Shown here in pieces: positions 1 to 12,691 of a stretch of 64,000 bases of DNA. The position numbers were made by a program, and so were the translations under genes. The notes beneath the pieces were generated by a model. That model did not search any database. It was given only the letters and a program-made list of their open reading frames with translations, and had not been told where the DNA came from. Source of the stretch: Saccharibacillus sacchari DSM 19268 (GTDB lineage: Bacteria > Bacillota > Bacilli > Paenibacillales > Paenibacillaceae); contig NZ_KK073875.1 in NCBI RefSeq assembly GCF_000585395.1, forward strand, positions 3,447,307-3,511,306. The letters run 5' to 3'. Every line of letters starts with the position of its first letter. The stretch's first letter is position 1.

Positions 1-1
1 C

Positions 2-805
2 GTCGATTCCCGTCTTCAACACGGTATCTCGTTCACCGAGTTCTCTTACATGATCCTTCAAGCCTACGATTTCCAACGTCTGCACGAAGATGAGAATTGC
101 TCGCTGCAACTGGGCGGAAGCGACCAGTGGGGCAACATTACGGCAGGCCTGGATCTTATCGGCAAAACGGGCGGCGGCGACGCGTTCGGAATGACGATGC
201 CTTTGGTTACGAAAAGCGACGGCAAAAAGTTCGGCAAATCCGAATCCGGCGCCGTCTGGCTCGACCGCAGCAAAACGAGCGCGTACGCCTTCTACCAGTT
301 CTGGATCAACACCGACGACGCGGACGTGATCAAGTTCCTGAAATACTTCACGTTCCTGACTCGCGAGGAAATTGCGGAACTCGAAACCCAGCATCTCCAA
401 GCGCCGGAACAACGCAACGCGCAGCGCGAACTCGCCCGCCGCGTGACGACATTGGTGCATGGCGAAGAAGCCGTAATCAGCGCCGAAAAAATCACCGCAG
501 CCCTGTTCTCGGGAAGCTTCGCTGAACTGAGCGAGTCCGATCTGGCCGAAGCCCTGGCAGATATGCCAACCACTTCCGCCGCAGCCTCGTCCGAGCCTCT
601 GCTGATCGACCTGCTCGTCGAAGCCGGCGCCGCTCCGTCCAAAGGCCAAGCCCGCAAAGACATCCAAAGCGGCGCGGTCTCCGTCAACGGCGAAAAACGC
701 ACGTCGATCGAAACGGTCATCACCGCAGAAGACCGCCTGCACGGCAAAACCCTTGTCCTTCGCCGCGGCAAAAAGAATTACTTCGTCGTGAAATTCGAAG
801 GCTAA
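2..805 (+). CDS. tyrS: Tyrosyl-tRNA synthetase, 3' part (5' end outside window)
   Basis: This class I aminoacyl-tRNA synthetase attaches tyrosine to tRNA-Tyr in the cytoplasm. The frame is open from base 2, so the N-terminal part with the HIGH motif lies upstream of the window. Visible are the GGSDQWGNI segment of the tyrosine pocket, the KMSKS-type loop as KFGKS (bases 227-241), and a C-terminal S4-like RNA-binding domain ending in VLRRGKKNYFVVKF. Length and order fit the bacterial TyrS family. A terminator follows about 70 bases after the stop. Any T-box leader would lie outside the window. Confidence 0.97.
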   Translation, partial: VDSRLQHGISFTEFSYMILQAYDFQRLHEDENCSLQLGGSDQWGNITAGLDLIGKTGGGDAFGMTMPLVTKSDGKKFGKSESGAVWLDRSKTSAYAFYQFWINTDDADVIKFLKYFTFLTREEIAELETQHLQAPEQRNAQRELARRVTTLVHGEEAVISAEKITAALFSGSFAELSESDLAEALADMPTTSAAASSEPLLIDLLVEAGAAPSKGQARKDIQSGAVSVNGEKRTSIETVITAEDRLHGKTLVLRRGKKNYFVVKFEG

Positions 806-874
806 ATTTTTTTTATTTCGACCTTTGATTATGCAATTTAAAATCTTTCATTAAGCCCTTTAAGTTGAAAGAAA

Positions 875-911
875 GCGGATCAGGCATCCATTGCCCGATC
901 CGCCTTTTTTT
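875..911 (+). terminator. Rho-independent terminator of tyrS
   Basis: The stem GCGGATC (875-881) pairs with GATCCGC (897-903), with an inner GGCA/TGCC pair, and is followed by a run of seven T. Confidence 0.9.
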
Positions 912-945
912 ATTATCTTTTTTCCCTTTCTCTCTTTGATTGTCA

Positions 946-1093
946 CAGTGCCGAAGGAGCGGAGGGTGGATGCGTGCAGGAGCGATAGCGTTCGCCTTTG
1001 AATCCGGGAAATCCCCCTTTAAAAATCCAATCAAAATTTCCCGGATTCAACACGCGACCGAAACCATCCACCCGTAGCTCCCCCCCGCCACTG
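946..1093. repeat. Palindromic intergenic element A
   Basis: A long imperfect palindrome lies between the convergent tyrS and lysR-type genes. Inner arms GAATCCGGGAAAT / ATTTCCCGGATTC and outer arms GGGTGGATG / CATCCACCC pair. It shares GGAGCGATAGCG, TCGCCTTTGAA and TTCAACACGCGACCG with element B at 27863-28007, although the stem sequences differ. Confidence 0.7.
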
Positions 1094-1100
1094 TCCCAAC

Positions 1101-2006
1101 TCAAAGATGCCCCATCTCGATCGCCTGCCGAAACCGCGCCTCAAAGCGTTCGACCCCCGCGCCGAGCGCACGCGTCTCCGACCGCAAAAAACCGATCTGC
1201 ATCTCCGGCTGCGCCATGTCCGCGATCTCGATGATTTTCATGCGCCCCGCCTTCCATGACGGATGCTGGTATAACGAGAAATCATGCCCGATGCTGGCCG
1301 CAAGCCCATTATTCAATACGCTCGTAATCGCTTCGGAATTATTCGTCCAGAACAAAATAGACAATTCCCCGTAAACATCCGTAAACCGATCGACGAAATC
1401 ATGCACGAACTGATCATTATAAAGCGCCAACTGATGCTCCATCAATTGCTTCGGCGTAATGCGGTTGTACTGCGCCAGCGGAGATTCATGATGCGCTCCA
1501 ATCACAAGTTTTCCCGTATACATCTCGCTAAAATGCATCCCGTTCAGCTTTTTCAATTGGTTGCTGTAGATCGCGATGAATCCGAGCTGAATACGGCCTT
1601 GCCGAATATCCTCAGTGATCTCCATCGACCCTTTTTCCTCAATCGAGATATGAAGCTGCGGATGCTCTTGTTTCATAGAAGCGGTGGTTTCGATCAAATA
1701 AGGCATGACGCTCGGGAAAGTCGCGACCTGAATATGACCTTTGAGCCGTTTGTCAGAATCGCCGTTTATGCGCAGCAACTCCACGCGCCGCAAAATTTCG
1801 ATCGCCTGTTCAATAAAAAGTTTGCCTTCCTCGGTCGGAACCGCGCCTTGTCGGGACCGTTCGAAAACCGTCAGCTCAAGCTCCTCCTCCAATTTGCGCA
1901 CGGACTGGCTGATCGCGGATTGCGTCATATGCAGTTGCGAAGCGGCAGCGGAGAACGAACGTGTTTTGGCGATTTCGACAATGTATTCAAGTTGCTCCAA
2001 ATTCAT
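1101..2006 (-). CDS. LysR-family transcriptional regulator
   Basis: This is a DNA-binding regulator of 301 residues. The N-terminal winged helix-turn-helix begins MNLEQLEYIVEIAKTRSFS and continues through AAASQLHMTQSAISQSVRKLEEEL. The rest matches a periplasmic-binding-like effector domain. I chose the ATG at 2006 because GAGGAG lies just upstream; the frame stays open 13 codons further but without a ribosome-binding site. It is divergent from the butanediol-dehydrogenase-like gene at 2212, the usual arrangement for a LysR regulator and its target. That target is inferred from position only. Confidence 0.93.
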   Translation of the reverse strand: MNLEQLEYIVEIAKTRSFSAAASQLHMTQSAISQSVRKLEEELELTVFERSRQGAVPTEEGKLFIEQAIEILRRVELLRINGDSDKRLKGHIQVATFPSVMPYLIETTASMKQEHPQLHISIEEKGSMEITEDIRQGRIQLGFIAIYSNQLKKLNGMHFSEMYTGKLVIGAHHESPLAQYNRITPKQLMEHQLALYNDQFVHDFVDRFTDVYGELSILFWTNNSEAITSVLNNGLAASIGHDFSLYQHPSWKAGRMKIIEIADMAQPEMQIGFLRSETRALGAGVERFEARFRQAIEMGHL

Positions 2007-2138
2007 ATAGGCATCTCCTCGTATTAATTTAATTAATGGAATCATTAGTATCTATTATTATAAATGAAGGATAGATTAGCGATATAATAAAATTTGAATA
2101 ATGTATTACCTGATCAACTCGTAACCTTACTTTTAGCG

Positions 2139-2167
2139 TTGACAAGGTAATGGCTTTGTAACAATTA
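2139..2167 (+). promoter_or_regulatory. Candidate promoter in the lysR / dehydrogenase divergent region
   Basis: A perfect -35 TTGACA (2139-2144) is followed at 17 bases by a weak -10 (CAATTA). A weak -10 is common in promoters that need a LysR activator. The dyad ACCTTAC / GTAA around 2124-2162 could hold the regulator site. Confidence 0.4.
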
Positions 2168-2211
2168 ATCTTCAAAATCGAATTTATTTATTAAAAAAGG
2201 AGAGGTGTATC

Positions 2212-3255
2212 ATGAAGGCAGCAGTATGGTATGGCGCAAAAGACGTACGGGTCGAGGAACGCGAGGAGCGTCAGGTTCAATCCGGGCAGGTCAAAATCAA
2301 AGTCGAATACGCGGGAATCTGCGGCAGCGACTTGCATGCATATCACCACGGCGTCGGCATTCAGGAAGGGCAAGAGCACCCGCTATCCCATCAAAAGGCC
2401 CCGCTTGTGCTCGGTCATGAATTCGCCGGAGTCGTTGCCGAAGTCGGAGAACATGTAAGCGGTATCGAAAAAGGGCAGCGCGTGGTCATCGAGCCGTTGT
2501 ACCATTGCGGAGTGTGCGAATATTGCCTGCACGGGAACTATAACCAGTGCGTCGATTTCGGTTTTGTCGGACTGAACAGCGACGGCGGATTCGCGAATTA
2601 CGTCGTAGTCGAAGCGTACATGGTACATGCTTTGCCGGACGAAGTCTCGTTCGAAGAAGGCGCATTGGTGGAGCCGACTGCGGTAGCGATGCACGCCGTG
2701 CGTCACAGCACCTTGAAAGTCGGGCAAAAAGTCGTCGTTTACGGAGCCGGCCCGATCGGGCTGTTGACCGTGCTGTGCGCCAAAGCTGCAGGCGCTTCGC
2801 AAGTGTATGCGGTGGACATCTTCGATGAGCGTCTGAAACTTGCCGAAAAGCTCGGCGCAATTCCGGTCAACAGCTCCAAAGTCGATGCGACCGAAGTCAT
2901 CAACCGACAATCCGGCGGTATCGATATTGCTTTTGAAGCCGCAGGCGTGCAGCCGACGATGGATAGTGCCGTATCGATCGTGAAAAAGGGAGGGCAGGTC
3001 GTCGTGATCGCCGCGATTGCCGAACCGCTGAAGGTGGATTTCTTCCAACTGCTGGTCAAAGAAGCGACGGTAACGGCGACATTGGCTTATCGCCATATTT
3101 TTCCGGAAATCATTGCTCTGATCGCCGCAGGCTCATTGGATGTCAAACAAGTGATTACCCGCAAAATCGAGTTGGACGACATCGTCGAGCAGGGCTTGGA
3201 ACTGCTGCTCAGCGATAAAAGCCACGCGAAGATTTTGGTGAAGATCGGCGACTGA
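2212..3255 (+). CDS. Zinc-dependent 2,3-butanediol dehydrogenase-like protein
   Basis: This is an MDR-superfamily alcohol dehydrogenase of 347 residues, about the length of Bacillus BdhA. The family interconverts acetoin and 2,3-butanediol with NAD(H). Catalytic zinc ligands are visible as Cys37 in GICGSD and His69-Glu70 in GHEF. A Cys-rich lobe (CGVCEYCLHGNYNQC) follows, and the nucleotide-binding turn is VVYGAGPIGLL. An AGGAG site lies a few bases before the ATG. A close paralogue is at 26078. Sorbitol or threonine dehydrogenase activity is possible, since substrate is not fixed by these motifs. Confidence 0.9.
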   Translation: MKAAVWYGAKDVRVEEREERQVQSGQVKIKVEYAGICGSDLHAYHHGVGIQEGQEHPLSHQKAPLVLGHEFAGVVAEVGEHVSGIEKGQRVVIEPLYHCGVCEYCLHGNYNQCVDFGFVGLNSDGGFANYVVVEAYMVHALPDEVSFEEGALVEPTAVAMHAVRHSTLKVGQKVVVYGAGPIGLLTVLCAKAAGASQVYAVDIFDERLKLAEKLGAIPVNSSKVDATEVINRQSGGIDIAFEAAGVQPTMDSAVSIVKKGGQVVVIAAIAEPLKVDFFQLLVKEATVTATLAYRHIFPEIIALIAAGSLDVKQVITRKIELDDIVEQGLELLLSDKSHAKILVKIGD

Positions 3256-3352
3256 GACTTTTTCCGAAAAAACGACCTGAAACGATCCGGGAGCCTTAAC
3301 TTTTAGCAAGTCGAATATAAGGAAACGGTCGAAAAAGCTCCAAAAAAAACGA

Positions 3353-3385
3353 ACCGGCGCAGGCGAAAAGCTTGCGTCGGTTTTT
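3353..3385 (+). terminator. Rho-independent terminator
   Basis: ACCGGCGCAGGC pairs, with two G-T wobbles, with GCTTGCGTCGGT around a GAAAA loop, followed by five T. Confidence 0.8.
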
Positions 3386-6848
<3,463 letters not shown>

Positions 6849-6925
6849 TCCGATTCGCGGACTGTTCGAAGAATGGATTTCGAACGTGACCGTTACGGGA
6901 AAATAAGGTAAACTTTAAAACAGAA

Positions 6926-7005
6926 AACGAATGCGAACAGGAACGGCCTTGGTAGTTTGTCCCCTTTAAACAGGACAAGATACCCGGGTCGTTCCTTCAT
7001 TCGTT
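6926..7005. repeat. Nested hairpin element upstream of cysK
   Basis: Three nested stems are visible: AACGAATG/CATTCGTT (6926-6933 and 6998-7005), GGAACG/CGTTCC, and TTGTCC/GGACAA. No T run follows, so it is not an ordinary terminator. It lies 70 bases before the cysK start. Confidence 0.55.
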
Positions 7006-7074
7006 GCATGGCTTTGCGCAGAATTCGGAACTGATCGCAAATAAGCAGGCTAAGCAGAAAAGAGGGAGTGCGTA

Positions 7075-8034
7075 ATGACGGATAAGCTCGAACAGAAAGC
7101 AGGGTCAGGACATGCTTCAGGGGTATACCGCAGCGTGGCCGATCTGGTCGGCAATACGCCGATGGTTCGATTGGGCCGTACCGCGCCGAAGGATGCTGCT
7201 GACGTTTACGTCAAGCTGGAATATTTCAATCCGTCCGGCAGCGTCAAAGACCGTGCAGCCCGGAGTTTGATCGAAGCAGCGGAACGAAGCGGAGATTTGG
7301 GGCCGGGCAGCACAATTATCGAACCGACTAGCGGCAACACCGGAATCGGGTTGGCGATGATCGCGGCGGCTCGGGGTTATCGTGCGATTCTGATCATGCC
7401 GGATAATATGTCGCGCGAACGGATCAATCTGCTGAAAGCTTACGGGGCGGAGGTTGTGCTGACGCCAAGCTCCGAGCGGATGCCGGGAGCGATTGCCAAA
7501 GCACTGGAGCTGCAAGCCTCGATTCCGGGAGGCTTTATTCCTCAACAGTTTGAAAATCCCGCCAACCCCGATGCTCATCGGGGGACGACAGCTTTGGAGA
7601 TTTTGGAGCAGACGGAAGGCCGACTGGATGCTTTTGTGGCGACAGCGGGTACAGGAGGTACGATCACCGGAACGGGAGAGACGTTGAAGGCTGCGCTGCC
7701 GGAGCTGCATATCGCCGTTGTGGAGCCGGAAGGCTCGCCTGTATTGTCCGGCGGTGTACCGGGGCCGCATAAGCTGGTCGGTACGAGTCCCGGCTTCGTG
7801 CCGTCGATTCTGAACACGGACGTCTACGACGAGATTATTCGCATCAAGGATGACGAAGCGCTCGGCACGATGCGGGATCTGGCAAAGCTTGAAGGGATGC
7901 TGCTAGGTCCTTCTTCGGGAGCTTCGGTCTATGCGGCGATGCAGGTCGCGAAGCGTCTGGGTCCGGGAAAAGTTGTCGTATGTATTGCCCCGGATACGGG
8001 AGAGCGATACTTGAGCATGGGCGTGTTCGAATAA
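7075..8034 (+). CDS. cysK: Cysteine synthase (O-acetylserine sulfhydrylase)
   Basis: This PLP enzyme makes cysteine from O-acetylserine and sulfide. It has 319 residues. The PLP lysine is Lys58 in NPSGSVKDR, the substrate loop is TSGNTG (85-90), the phosphate-binding loop is GTGGTITGTG, and GPSSGAS lies near the C-terminus. RBS is GAGGGAG before the ATG. CysM or a cystathionine beta-synthase relative is possible but less likely. A DinB-family gene follows after 22 bases, probably in one transcript. Confidence 0.94.
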   Translation: MTDKLEQKAGSGHASGVYRSVADLVGNTPMVRLGRTAPKDAADVYVKLEYFNPSGSVKDRAARSLIEAAERSGDLGPGSTIIEPTSGNTGIGLAMIAAARGYRAILIMPDNMSRERINLLKAYGAEVVLTPSSERMPGAIAKALELQASIPGGFIPQQFENPANPDAHRGTTALEILEQTEGRLDAFVATAGTGGTITGTGETLKAALPELHIAVVEPEGSPVLSGGVPGPHKLVGTSPGFVPSILNTDVYDEIIRIKDDEALGTMRDLAKLEGMLLGPSSGASVYAAMQVAKRLGPGKVVVCIAPDTGERYLSMGVFE

Positions 8035-8056
8035 AAAACCGAAGGAGGCCAACCAA

Positions 8057-8587
8057 GTGAACGAACAGCGATTGGAAATCAAAGCCTTGCCGGGTTATCC
8101 CGAAGAGATCGGCCGTCAGTTATGGATGATGGAAGATATCCGGAGAGACCTGCTGCAAAAGCTGCAAGGCTTGACGCAGGAAGAACTGGATGCCACCGAG
8201 GACGGAGATGTGACAAGCATCGGGGCGCTGCTGTACCATATTGCGGAAGTGGAGACGGGGTGGCTGCATTTTGATATGCTGCTTCGGAAAAACCTGGACG
8301 CTGAGCTTGAACCTTGGTTTACGGCGCCGACGCGGAATGAGCAGGGAGAGATCTGGTGCCCGCCGGGGGAAAGTCTGGAGCGGCATTTGGAACGATTGGC
8401 TGTGGTGCGGCGCGACTTTTTGGAAAAGTTCCGTTCGGTCGATCTGGAGGATTGGCGGACGATTCGAGAGGTACCGGGGGAGTACGACGTGACGCCGGAG
8501 TGGATCGTGTATCATCTGATCGAGCACGAGGCGCATCATCGGGGGCAGATTTTCCGCATGATCGGGAGGATGAGACGGCAGGGTTAG
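8057..8587 (+). CDS. DinB-family protein
   Basis: A four-helix-bundle protein of 176 residues. Likely metal-ligand histidines lie in LLYHIAEVE and LIEHEAHHRGQI, the pattern of DinB/DUF664-like proteins, several of which are thiol-dependent S-transferases. The GTG start has GGAGG upstream and lies 22 bases after cysK. The enzymatic role is unknown, and a thiol-transfer function would only be an inference from the family and the neighbour. Confidence 0.85.
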   Translation: MNEQRLEIKALPGYPEEIGRQLWMMEDIRRDLLQKLQGLTQEELDATEDGDVTSIGALLYHIAEVETGWLHFDMLLRKNLDAELEPWFTAPTRNEQGEIWCPPGESLERHLERLAVVRRDFLEKFRSVDLEDWRTIREVPGEYDVTPEWIVYHLIEHEAHHRGQIFRMIGRMRRQG

Positions 8588-8604
8588 CCGCGGAGGTCCT
8601 ATTC

Positions 8605-8808
8605 GGGGGAAGCCGGGCGGCTGCGGGAAAAATTGCCAGCATATGCTTCCGAAGTGCATTTCTTCGAAATGCTTCACAGGGCGCTGTCTCGCGCAGAAAG
8701 CCTAAGGCTTTCCGTGCTCAAAGGCCAACATATCATCAGATGTTACCGCAGGCTTTCTTCGAACTCCTGTATTTCACTGAATTTCTCCCTCCGCCTATCG
8801 CTTCCCCC
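8605..8808. repeat. Palindromic intergenic element E
   Basis: The outer arms GGGGGAAGC...GGGAAAAATT and AATTTCTCCC...GCTTCCCCC pair imperfectly. Internal GCTGTCTC and TCAAAGGC are shared with element D (14377-14519). Extra hairpins such as GAAAGCC/GGCTTTC lengthen it. It fills the gap between two convergent genes. Confidence 0.6.
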
Positions 8809-8898
8809 GATCGGACAAAGGCTAAAATTCCCGCCTTGTAAGGGGTGAGAGTTTTAAGGACTTTTGTCAAAGCTGGAGTTGTTGCCCGTTGACCTTAC

Positions 8899-9231
8899 TT
8901 AATTTAAAGGACCGTTCAATGTAGCCTTTTGATAAGTGCCGTTTATTTCGACTGCAATGGCTTCGCTGGGATGGATTCCTTTGATTTCGAATAGCTTGCT
9001 TCCGACAGGCGTGTCGTTGGCTTCTTCATTAGCCTTTGGCATGACTTTGGCTACGCGTTTTACTTCGCCGAGCTGATTTCCGATATTGTCTGGTGTGACG
9101 GTATCGACTGTTAAGTTATAAAGGGTGTCATTTAAAGAAACGACATTTGGATAAGCCCCTTCGGATTGAGTTGAGCAACCCGTCACGATCAAAAGGGCAA
9201 AAAACACGGTAAACAGTGATTTCAATGGCAT
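8899..9231 (-). CDS. Small lipoprotein of unknown function
   Basis: This 110-residue protein has a short signal peptide and the lipobox IVTGC, so it should be anchored on the outer face of the membrane. The rest has no motif I recognise. GGGGGTG sits directly against the ATG at 9231, so the TTG two codons later may be the true start. It lies downstream of the sigma-factor fusion gene on the same strand, 49 bases after that gene's stop, and may share its transcript. Confidence 0.7.
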   Translation of the reverse strand: MPLKSLFTVFFALLIVTGCSTQSEGAYPNVVSLNDTLYNLTVDTVTPDNIGNQLGEVKRVAKVMPKANEEANDTPVGSKLFEIKGIHPSEAIAVEINGTYQKATLNGPLN

Positions 9232-9279
9232 TCACCCCCTAAGTATGAAACAAAAGGTGATAGCTGTTTATCCCGAATT

Positions 9280-11397
9280 TTACAATATATCCGTCAAAAT
9301 TGCGCCTGTCGCAGCTTCGACCATTCGGATAGAAAGTCCCGTTTTCGGATCCGTAAGCTTATAAGCGGGTTTGTACTTGATGGAGGAAGTTTCTTGGTTT
9401 TGATAATCGACTTCCCAAACAAGCTGAGGTTTGATGGCTTCAAGTAACCGCTTCTTGGCTTGTTCGGCGGTTAGCGCAGGGATGACGAACAACGCATCGA
9501 GTTGCTCTGCCGAAATGCCGCCTTTCATATAATGAGAGATCGCTCCCGTTGTTCGATCGACTTTAACGGATAGGCTTTGCAAGAAGCCGGATATGCCGTC
9601 TTTGTGAATCGGAAAATGAAAGTTTGCGTGCTGAGCCGACTCTGAATCTGTATCTGTATCCTCGCTAACTTCAAGCGACAAATAGGGAATCATGCGCGGT
9701 TCGACGGCGGCGATCAAGCGGAGCGCCGCGTCCAGGCACTGCTGACGACTCAGCGAGAGAGGGCCTTTTTCCGTATTAAAGTTCATGGCACCCGTTAATT
9801 GCCCGGTTGCTTGAACGATCCGAATTTTGACCGTACCTTCGGTGTGATGCCGAATATAGTCATCCATCGTGTAAGGCTGATGTACGTTGCCGGATTCCGG
9901 AAGGGTGACGGTTTCTTTTTTGCGATATATGAGTCCCCGTTCTTCTTCCAGATCGACCCCCCGCATCAGTTCGTATTCATCCTCCTTCAATCCCAACAGC
10001 TCCAGCGGCGAAAGGGCAGATGCCACCGAACCGTAAGATTTCAATGGCTCCGTAATCGGGATTTTGATCAGGTTTTGCGCCGTTTCGTCATCGAATCCTT
10101 GCGGATCGCCGGATGCGAATCCTGCATCGGCAGGACGCGCGGAATACCCCGTCAGATAAGGCTCCGGAATATAAACCAAATGCAGGCGGTTATCTCCTTG
10201 CGTATAGACGGATTCATGCAACAGCGCAAACTTCAATTTCATGTCCAGTTTGCTTGCGAGTTGCTCCAGCACTTTTTGCGGGGTCAGAAGATCTTGCGGA
10301 AGAGCGGGCGGCGAATGCGTGCCGAAGTATTTGAATGAGGCCACGAAGCCGCTGCGATGCATATCGATCCAGTAGCCTGATTGCGGCATGGGCATCCCGT
10401 CGGCCATTTGTCTGGACGTGCAGAATAATCGTTCGCCGCGATCTTCGATCTCCAAAGGACTGAATTGCTGCGAAGCATCGGGATAATGATCGCTCACGAA
10501 GCGCGTGGCGAGCTCCAACAATTGTTGCTCCGTCTGATGGGAATTCAGGTCTTTGTCTTCGTGCATCCCGGGATCAACGGCATAGTCGATCAGATCGCCT
10601 TCAGGCGTCAACGTCACGGAGACCCCGACTTCCGTTCCCGGTTTTGTCCAGATAAACAACAGCTCGCTAGGTGCGCCTTCTTCCTGGATCACGTCTTCGA
10701 TAAAAGGTTCAAGCGTGCTGCTAAGAGCAGCAAAGTCGCGTTCGATCAACGTTTTGGCATGGTCGCGAAGTTCATGCAGCAGGGCGGTAAGATTCATATC
10801 GGGTTCCTTCCGTGATTCGGATTTGTTTGTGGACAGCGACTCGTTTCGGTTCGATGGGCGGGAAAGCTTTCGATCTGCGATCTCGGCTTGATAATAGGCG
10901 CGCAAAAGATTCAATCCTTTGTTTTGATGCGTTTTAACGGTTCCGATCGGCAATTCAAGCAAAGCGGCGATGTCCGTCAAACGCAGATCGTGCATATATT
11001 TGAGCAGAATGACGCGACGGTATTTGGCAGGCAAACCCCCGATGGCATGCAGTAAGTCCATTCGGCGTTCCGTATCCTCGTGCGCCGCCGGAATATGGGC
11101 TGCGGGATCGCTTGCAGGGATTGTTCGGCGTGAGCGTTTCAACAGGTTCAAAGAGGCGTTGATTACGATCCGGGTCAGCCACGTGCGAAAATATTCAGGC
11201 TGGCGCAGTGAAGGCAAAGCTGCATAAGCGCGGCAGACGGCATCTTGTACCGCATCTTCGGCATCGACGATATGGCGTACGTAATAATTGGCGACTCGAA
11301 CAAGCTGCGGACGCTCGGCACGGATCAGTTCGGCAAAAGCTGCCGTATCGCCATTCGCCGCATCTTTTACGCGTTGGTCAAAATAGACGGAATCCAA
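9280..11397 (-). CDS. ECF sigma factor fused in frame to a YcdB/YcdC-like region
   Basis: The 705-residue frame starts with an ECF sigma-70 factor of about 175 residues: region 2 (DAEDAVQDAVCRAYAAL...YFRTWLTRIVINA) and region 4 (YRRVILLKYMHDLRLTDIAALLELPIGTVKTH). A charged linker leads to a long C-terminal part with repeated PepSY/YcdB-like units (for example LTPQKVLEQLASKLDMKL and LTAEQAKKRLLEAI). The start is TTG with GGAG ten bases upstream. An internal Met201 (codon at 10797) is preceded by GGAAGGA, so a second protein may start there. I see no membrane helix, so no classical anti-sigma domain. Confidence 0.8.
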   Translation of the reverse strand: MDSVYFDQRVKDAANGDTAAFAELIRAERPQLVRVANYYVRHIVDAEDAVQDAVCRAYAALPSLRQPEYFRTWLTRIVINASLNLLKRSRRTIPASDPAAHIPAAHEDTERRMDLLHAIGGLPAKYRRVILLKYMHDLRLTDIAALLELPIGTVKTHQNKGLNLLRAYYQAEIADRKLSRPSNRNESLSTNKSESRKEPDMNLTALLHELRDHAKTLIERDFAALSSTLEPFIEDVIQEEGAPSELLFIWTKPGTEVGVSVTLTPEGDLIDYAVDPGMHEDKDLNSHQTEQQLLELATRFVSDHYPDASQQFSPLEIEDRGERLFCTSRQMADGMPMPQSGYWIDMHRSGFVASFKYFGTHSPPALPQDLLTPQKVLEQLASKLDMKLKFALLHESVYTQGDNRLHLVYIPEPYLTGYSARPADAGFASGDPQGFDDETAQNLIKIPITEPLKSYGSVASALSPLELLGLKEDEYELMRGVDLEEERGLIYRKKETVTLPESGNVHQPYTMDDYIRHHTEGTVKIRIVQATGQLTGAMNFNTEKGPLSLSRQQCLDAALRLIAAVEPRMIPYLSLEVSEDTDTDSESAQHANFHFPIHKDGISGFLQSLSVKVDRTTGAISHYMKGGISAEQLDALFVIPALTAEQAKKRLLEAIKPQLVWEVDYQNQETSSIKYKPAYKLTDPKTGLSIRMVEAATGAILTDIL

Positions 11398-11628
11398 ATG
11401 TTTTCACTCCTTAGTCGAACGATATTCACTGATTGGACAGCCGAGTCCGGCAAATGGTTTTGGATCGAGATTAAAAATTTCGAATAAACGATTTTCCGCT
11501 GCGTGTCGGCTTCGCGTCCGATGCCCAAGATTCATCTGCAAATCCCGCGGGTATATGGACTCCAAGCAAGGAAAGCCGGAAAACAAACGGACGCGAATCG
11601 GCGATTCTTGAGGTAAGGAGAGGATAGA

Positions 11629-12648
11629 ATGGCAAAGCGCGATGCTTATTTCGACAACATGAAGGTTCTGCTGATTGCGCTGGTCGTGGTTGGGCATCTG
11701 ATTGAACCCTTGAGCAGCAGTGAGGCTTATCGCCCGTTGTATCTGCTTATTTATTCGTTTCATATCCCGTTGTTCGTACTGATTTCGGGCTATTTTTGCA
11801 AAGAGATTACGAGTAGCGATTACCGGATCAAAGTCGTCGGGTCGTTGATCGTGCCTTATTTGATCTTTGAGACGCTTTACTCGTTATTCGATTATTTCGT
11901 GATGGGCGCTCAAGCGCTCAGATTCTCGTACTTCACGCCGTATTGGTTGATGTGGTTTATTTTCAGCATGATCATCTGGAAAATGCTGCTGCCGTACGCG
12001 GTCAAAATCCGTTTTGCGCTGCCTATTTCGTTCGTGATCGCCATTCTGGCAGGTTATGCGGTCGATGCCGAGTATTATGCCAGCATATCGCGCACGATCG
12101 TCTTTTTCCCGTTTTTCCTGGCCGGCTATTATTTGGACAAAAAACATATCGACGCGCTGCGCACGCTGCCGATGAAGATTGCTTCCGCAGCCGTGTTGGG
12201 TGCAGCCGTTCTTGTTATGATAAACTATGGAAGCGGAATTCGCCCGGAATGGTTCTATGGCAGTCTGCCGTATGCGGCGCTGGATCAGCCTCATTGGACA
12301 GCGGGACTGTATCGGATCGCGGCTTACGGAGCGTCGGTGCTGATTGGCGGCGCGGTGATGATCCTGATGACGGGGCGACCGCTGCCGTATGTATCCGTGC
12401 TTGGACGCAATACGCTGTACGCTTATTTGCTGCATGGCTTCCTGGTCAAAGGGTTGATCGCTACCGGTTTCTACGAAACTTACGGCGAAGCGGCATGGAC
12501 GTGGCTATTGATTCCGTTTGGCGTGCTGCTTGCAGCCGGTTTATCGTCAGAGTGGATGCGCGTGCGGTTCGCTTGGCTGCTGGAGCCGAATCTGGACCGT
12601 TTGTTTAAAAAGCAGAATCGGGACGGCAGGGCGGAAGCGCGGCGTTAA
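11629..12648 (+). CDS. Membrane acyltransferase, acyltransferase-3 family
   Basis: A 339-residue polytopic membrane protein beginning MAKRDAYFDNMKVLLIALVV, with the catalytic-type His in VVGHLIEP and the FHIPLFVLISGYF motif typical of acyltransferase 3 / fucose 4-O-acetylase-like proteins. These O-acylate extracellular sugars. About ten hydrophobic segments are visible. RBS is AAGGAGAGG. The acceptor cannot be told from sequence, and no polysaccharide genes are adjacent. Confidence 0.88.
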   Translation: MAKRDAYFDNMKVLLIALVVVGHLIEPLSSSEAYRPLYLLIYSFHIPLFVLISGYFCKEITSSDYRIKVVGSLIVPYLIFETLYSLFDYFVMGAQALRFSYFTPYWLMWFIFSMIIWKMLLPYAVKIRFALPISFVIAILAGYAVDAEYYASISRTIVFFPFFLAGYYLDKKHIDALRTLPMKIASAAVLGAAVLVMINYGSGIRPEWFYGSLPYAALDQPHWTAGLYRIAAYGASVLIGGAVMILMTGRPLPYVSVLGRNTLYAYLLHGFLVKGLIATGFYETYGEAAWTWLLIPFGVLLAAGLSSEWMRVRFAWLLEPNLDRLFKKQNRDGRAEARR

Positions 12649-12691
12649 AGGTTGAGTATTTATCGATATCGTTAGACGGAGGGAGATCGAA

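Noticed and set aside
6926-7005. T-box or S-box riboswitch before cysK
   Set aside because: The T-box GGTGG motif and the S-box core are not present, and there is no terminator T run.
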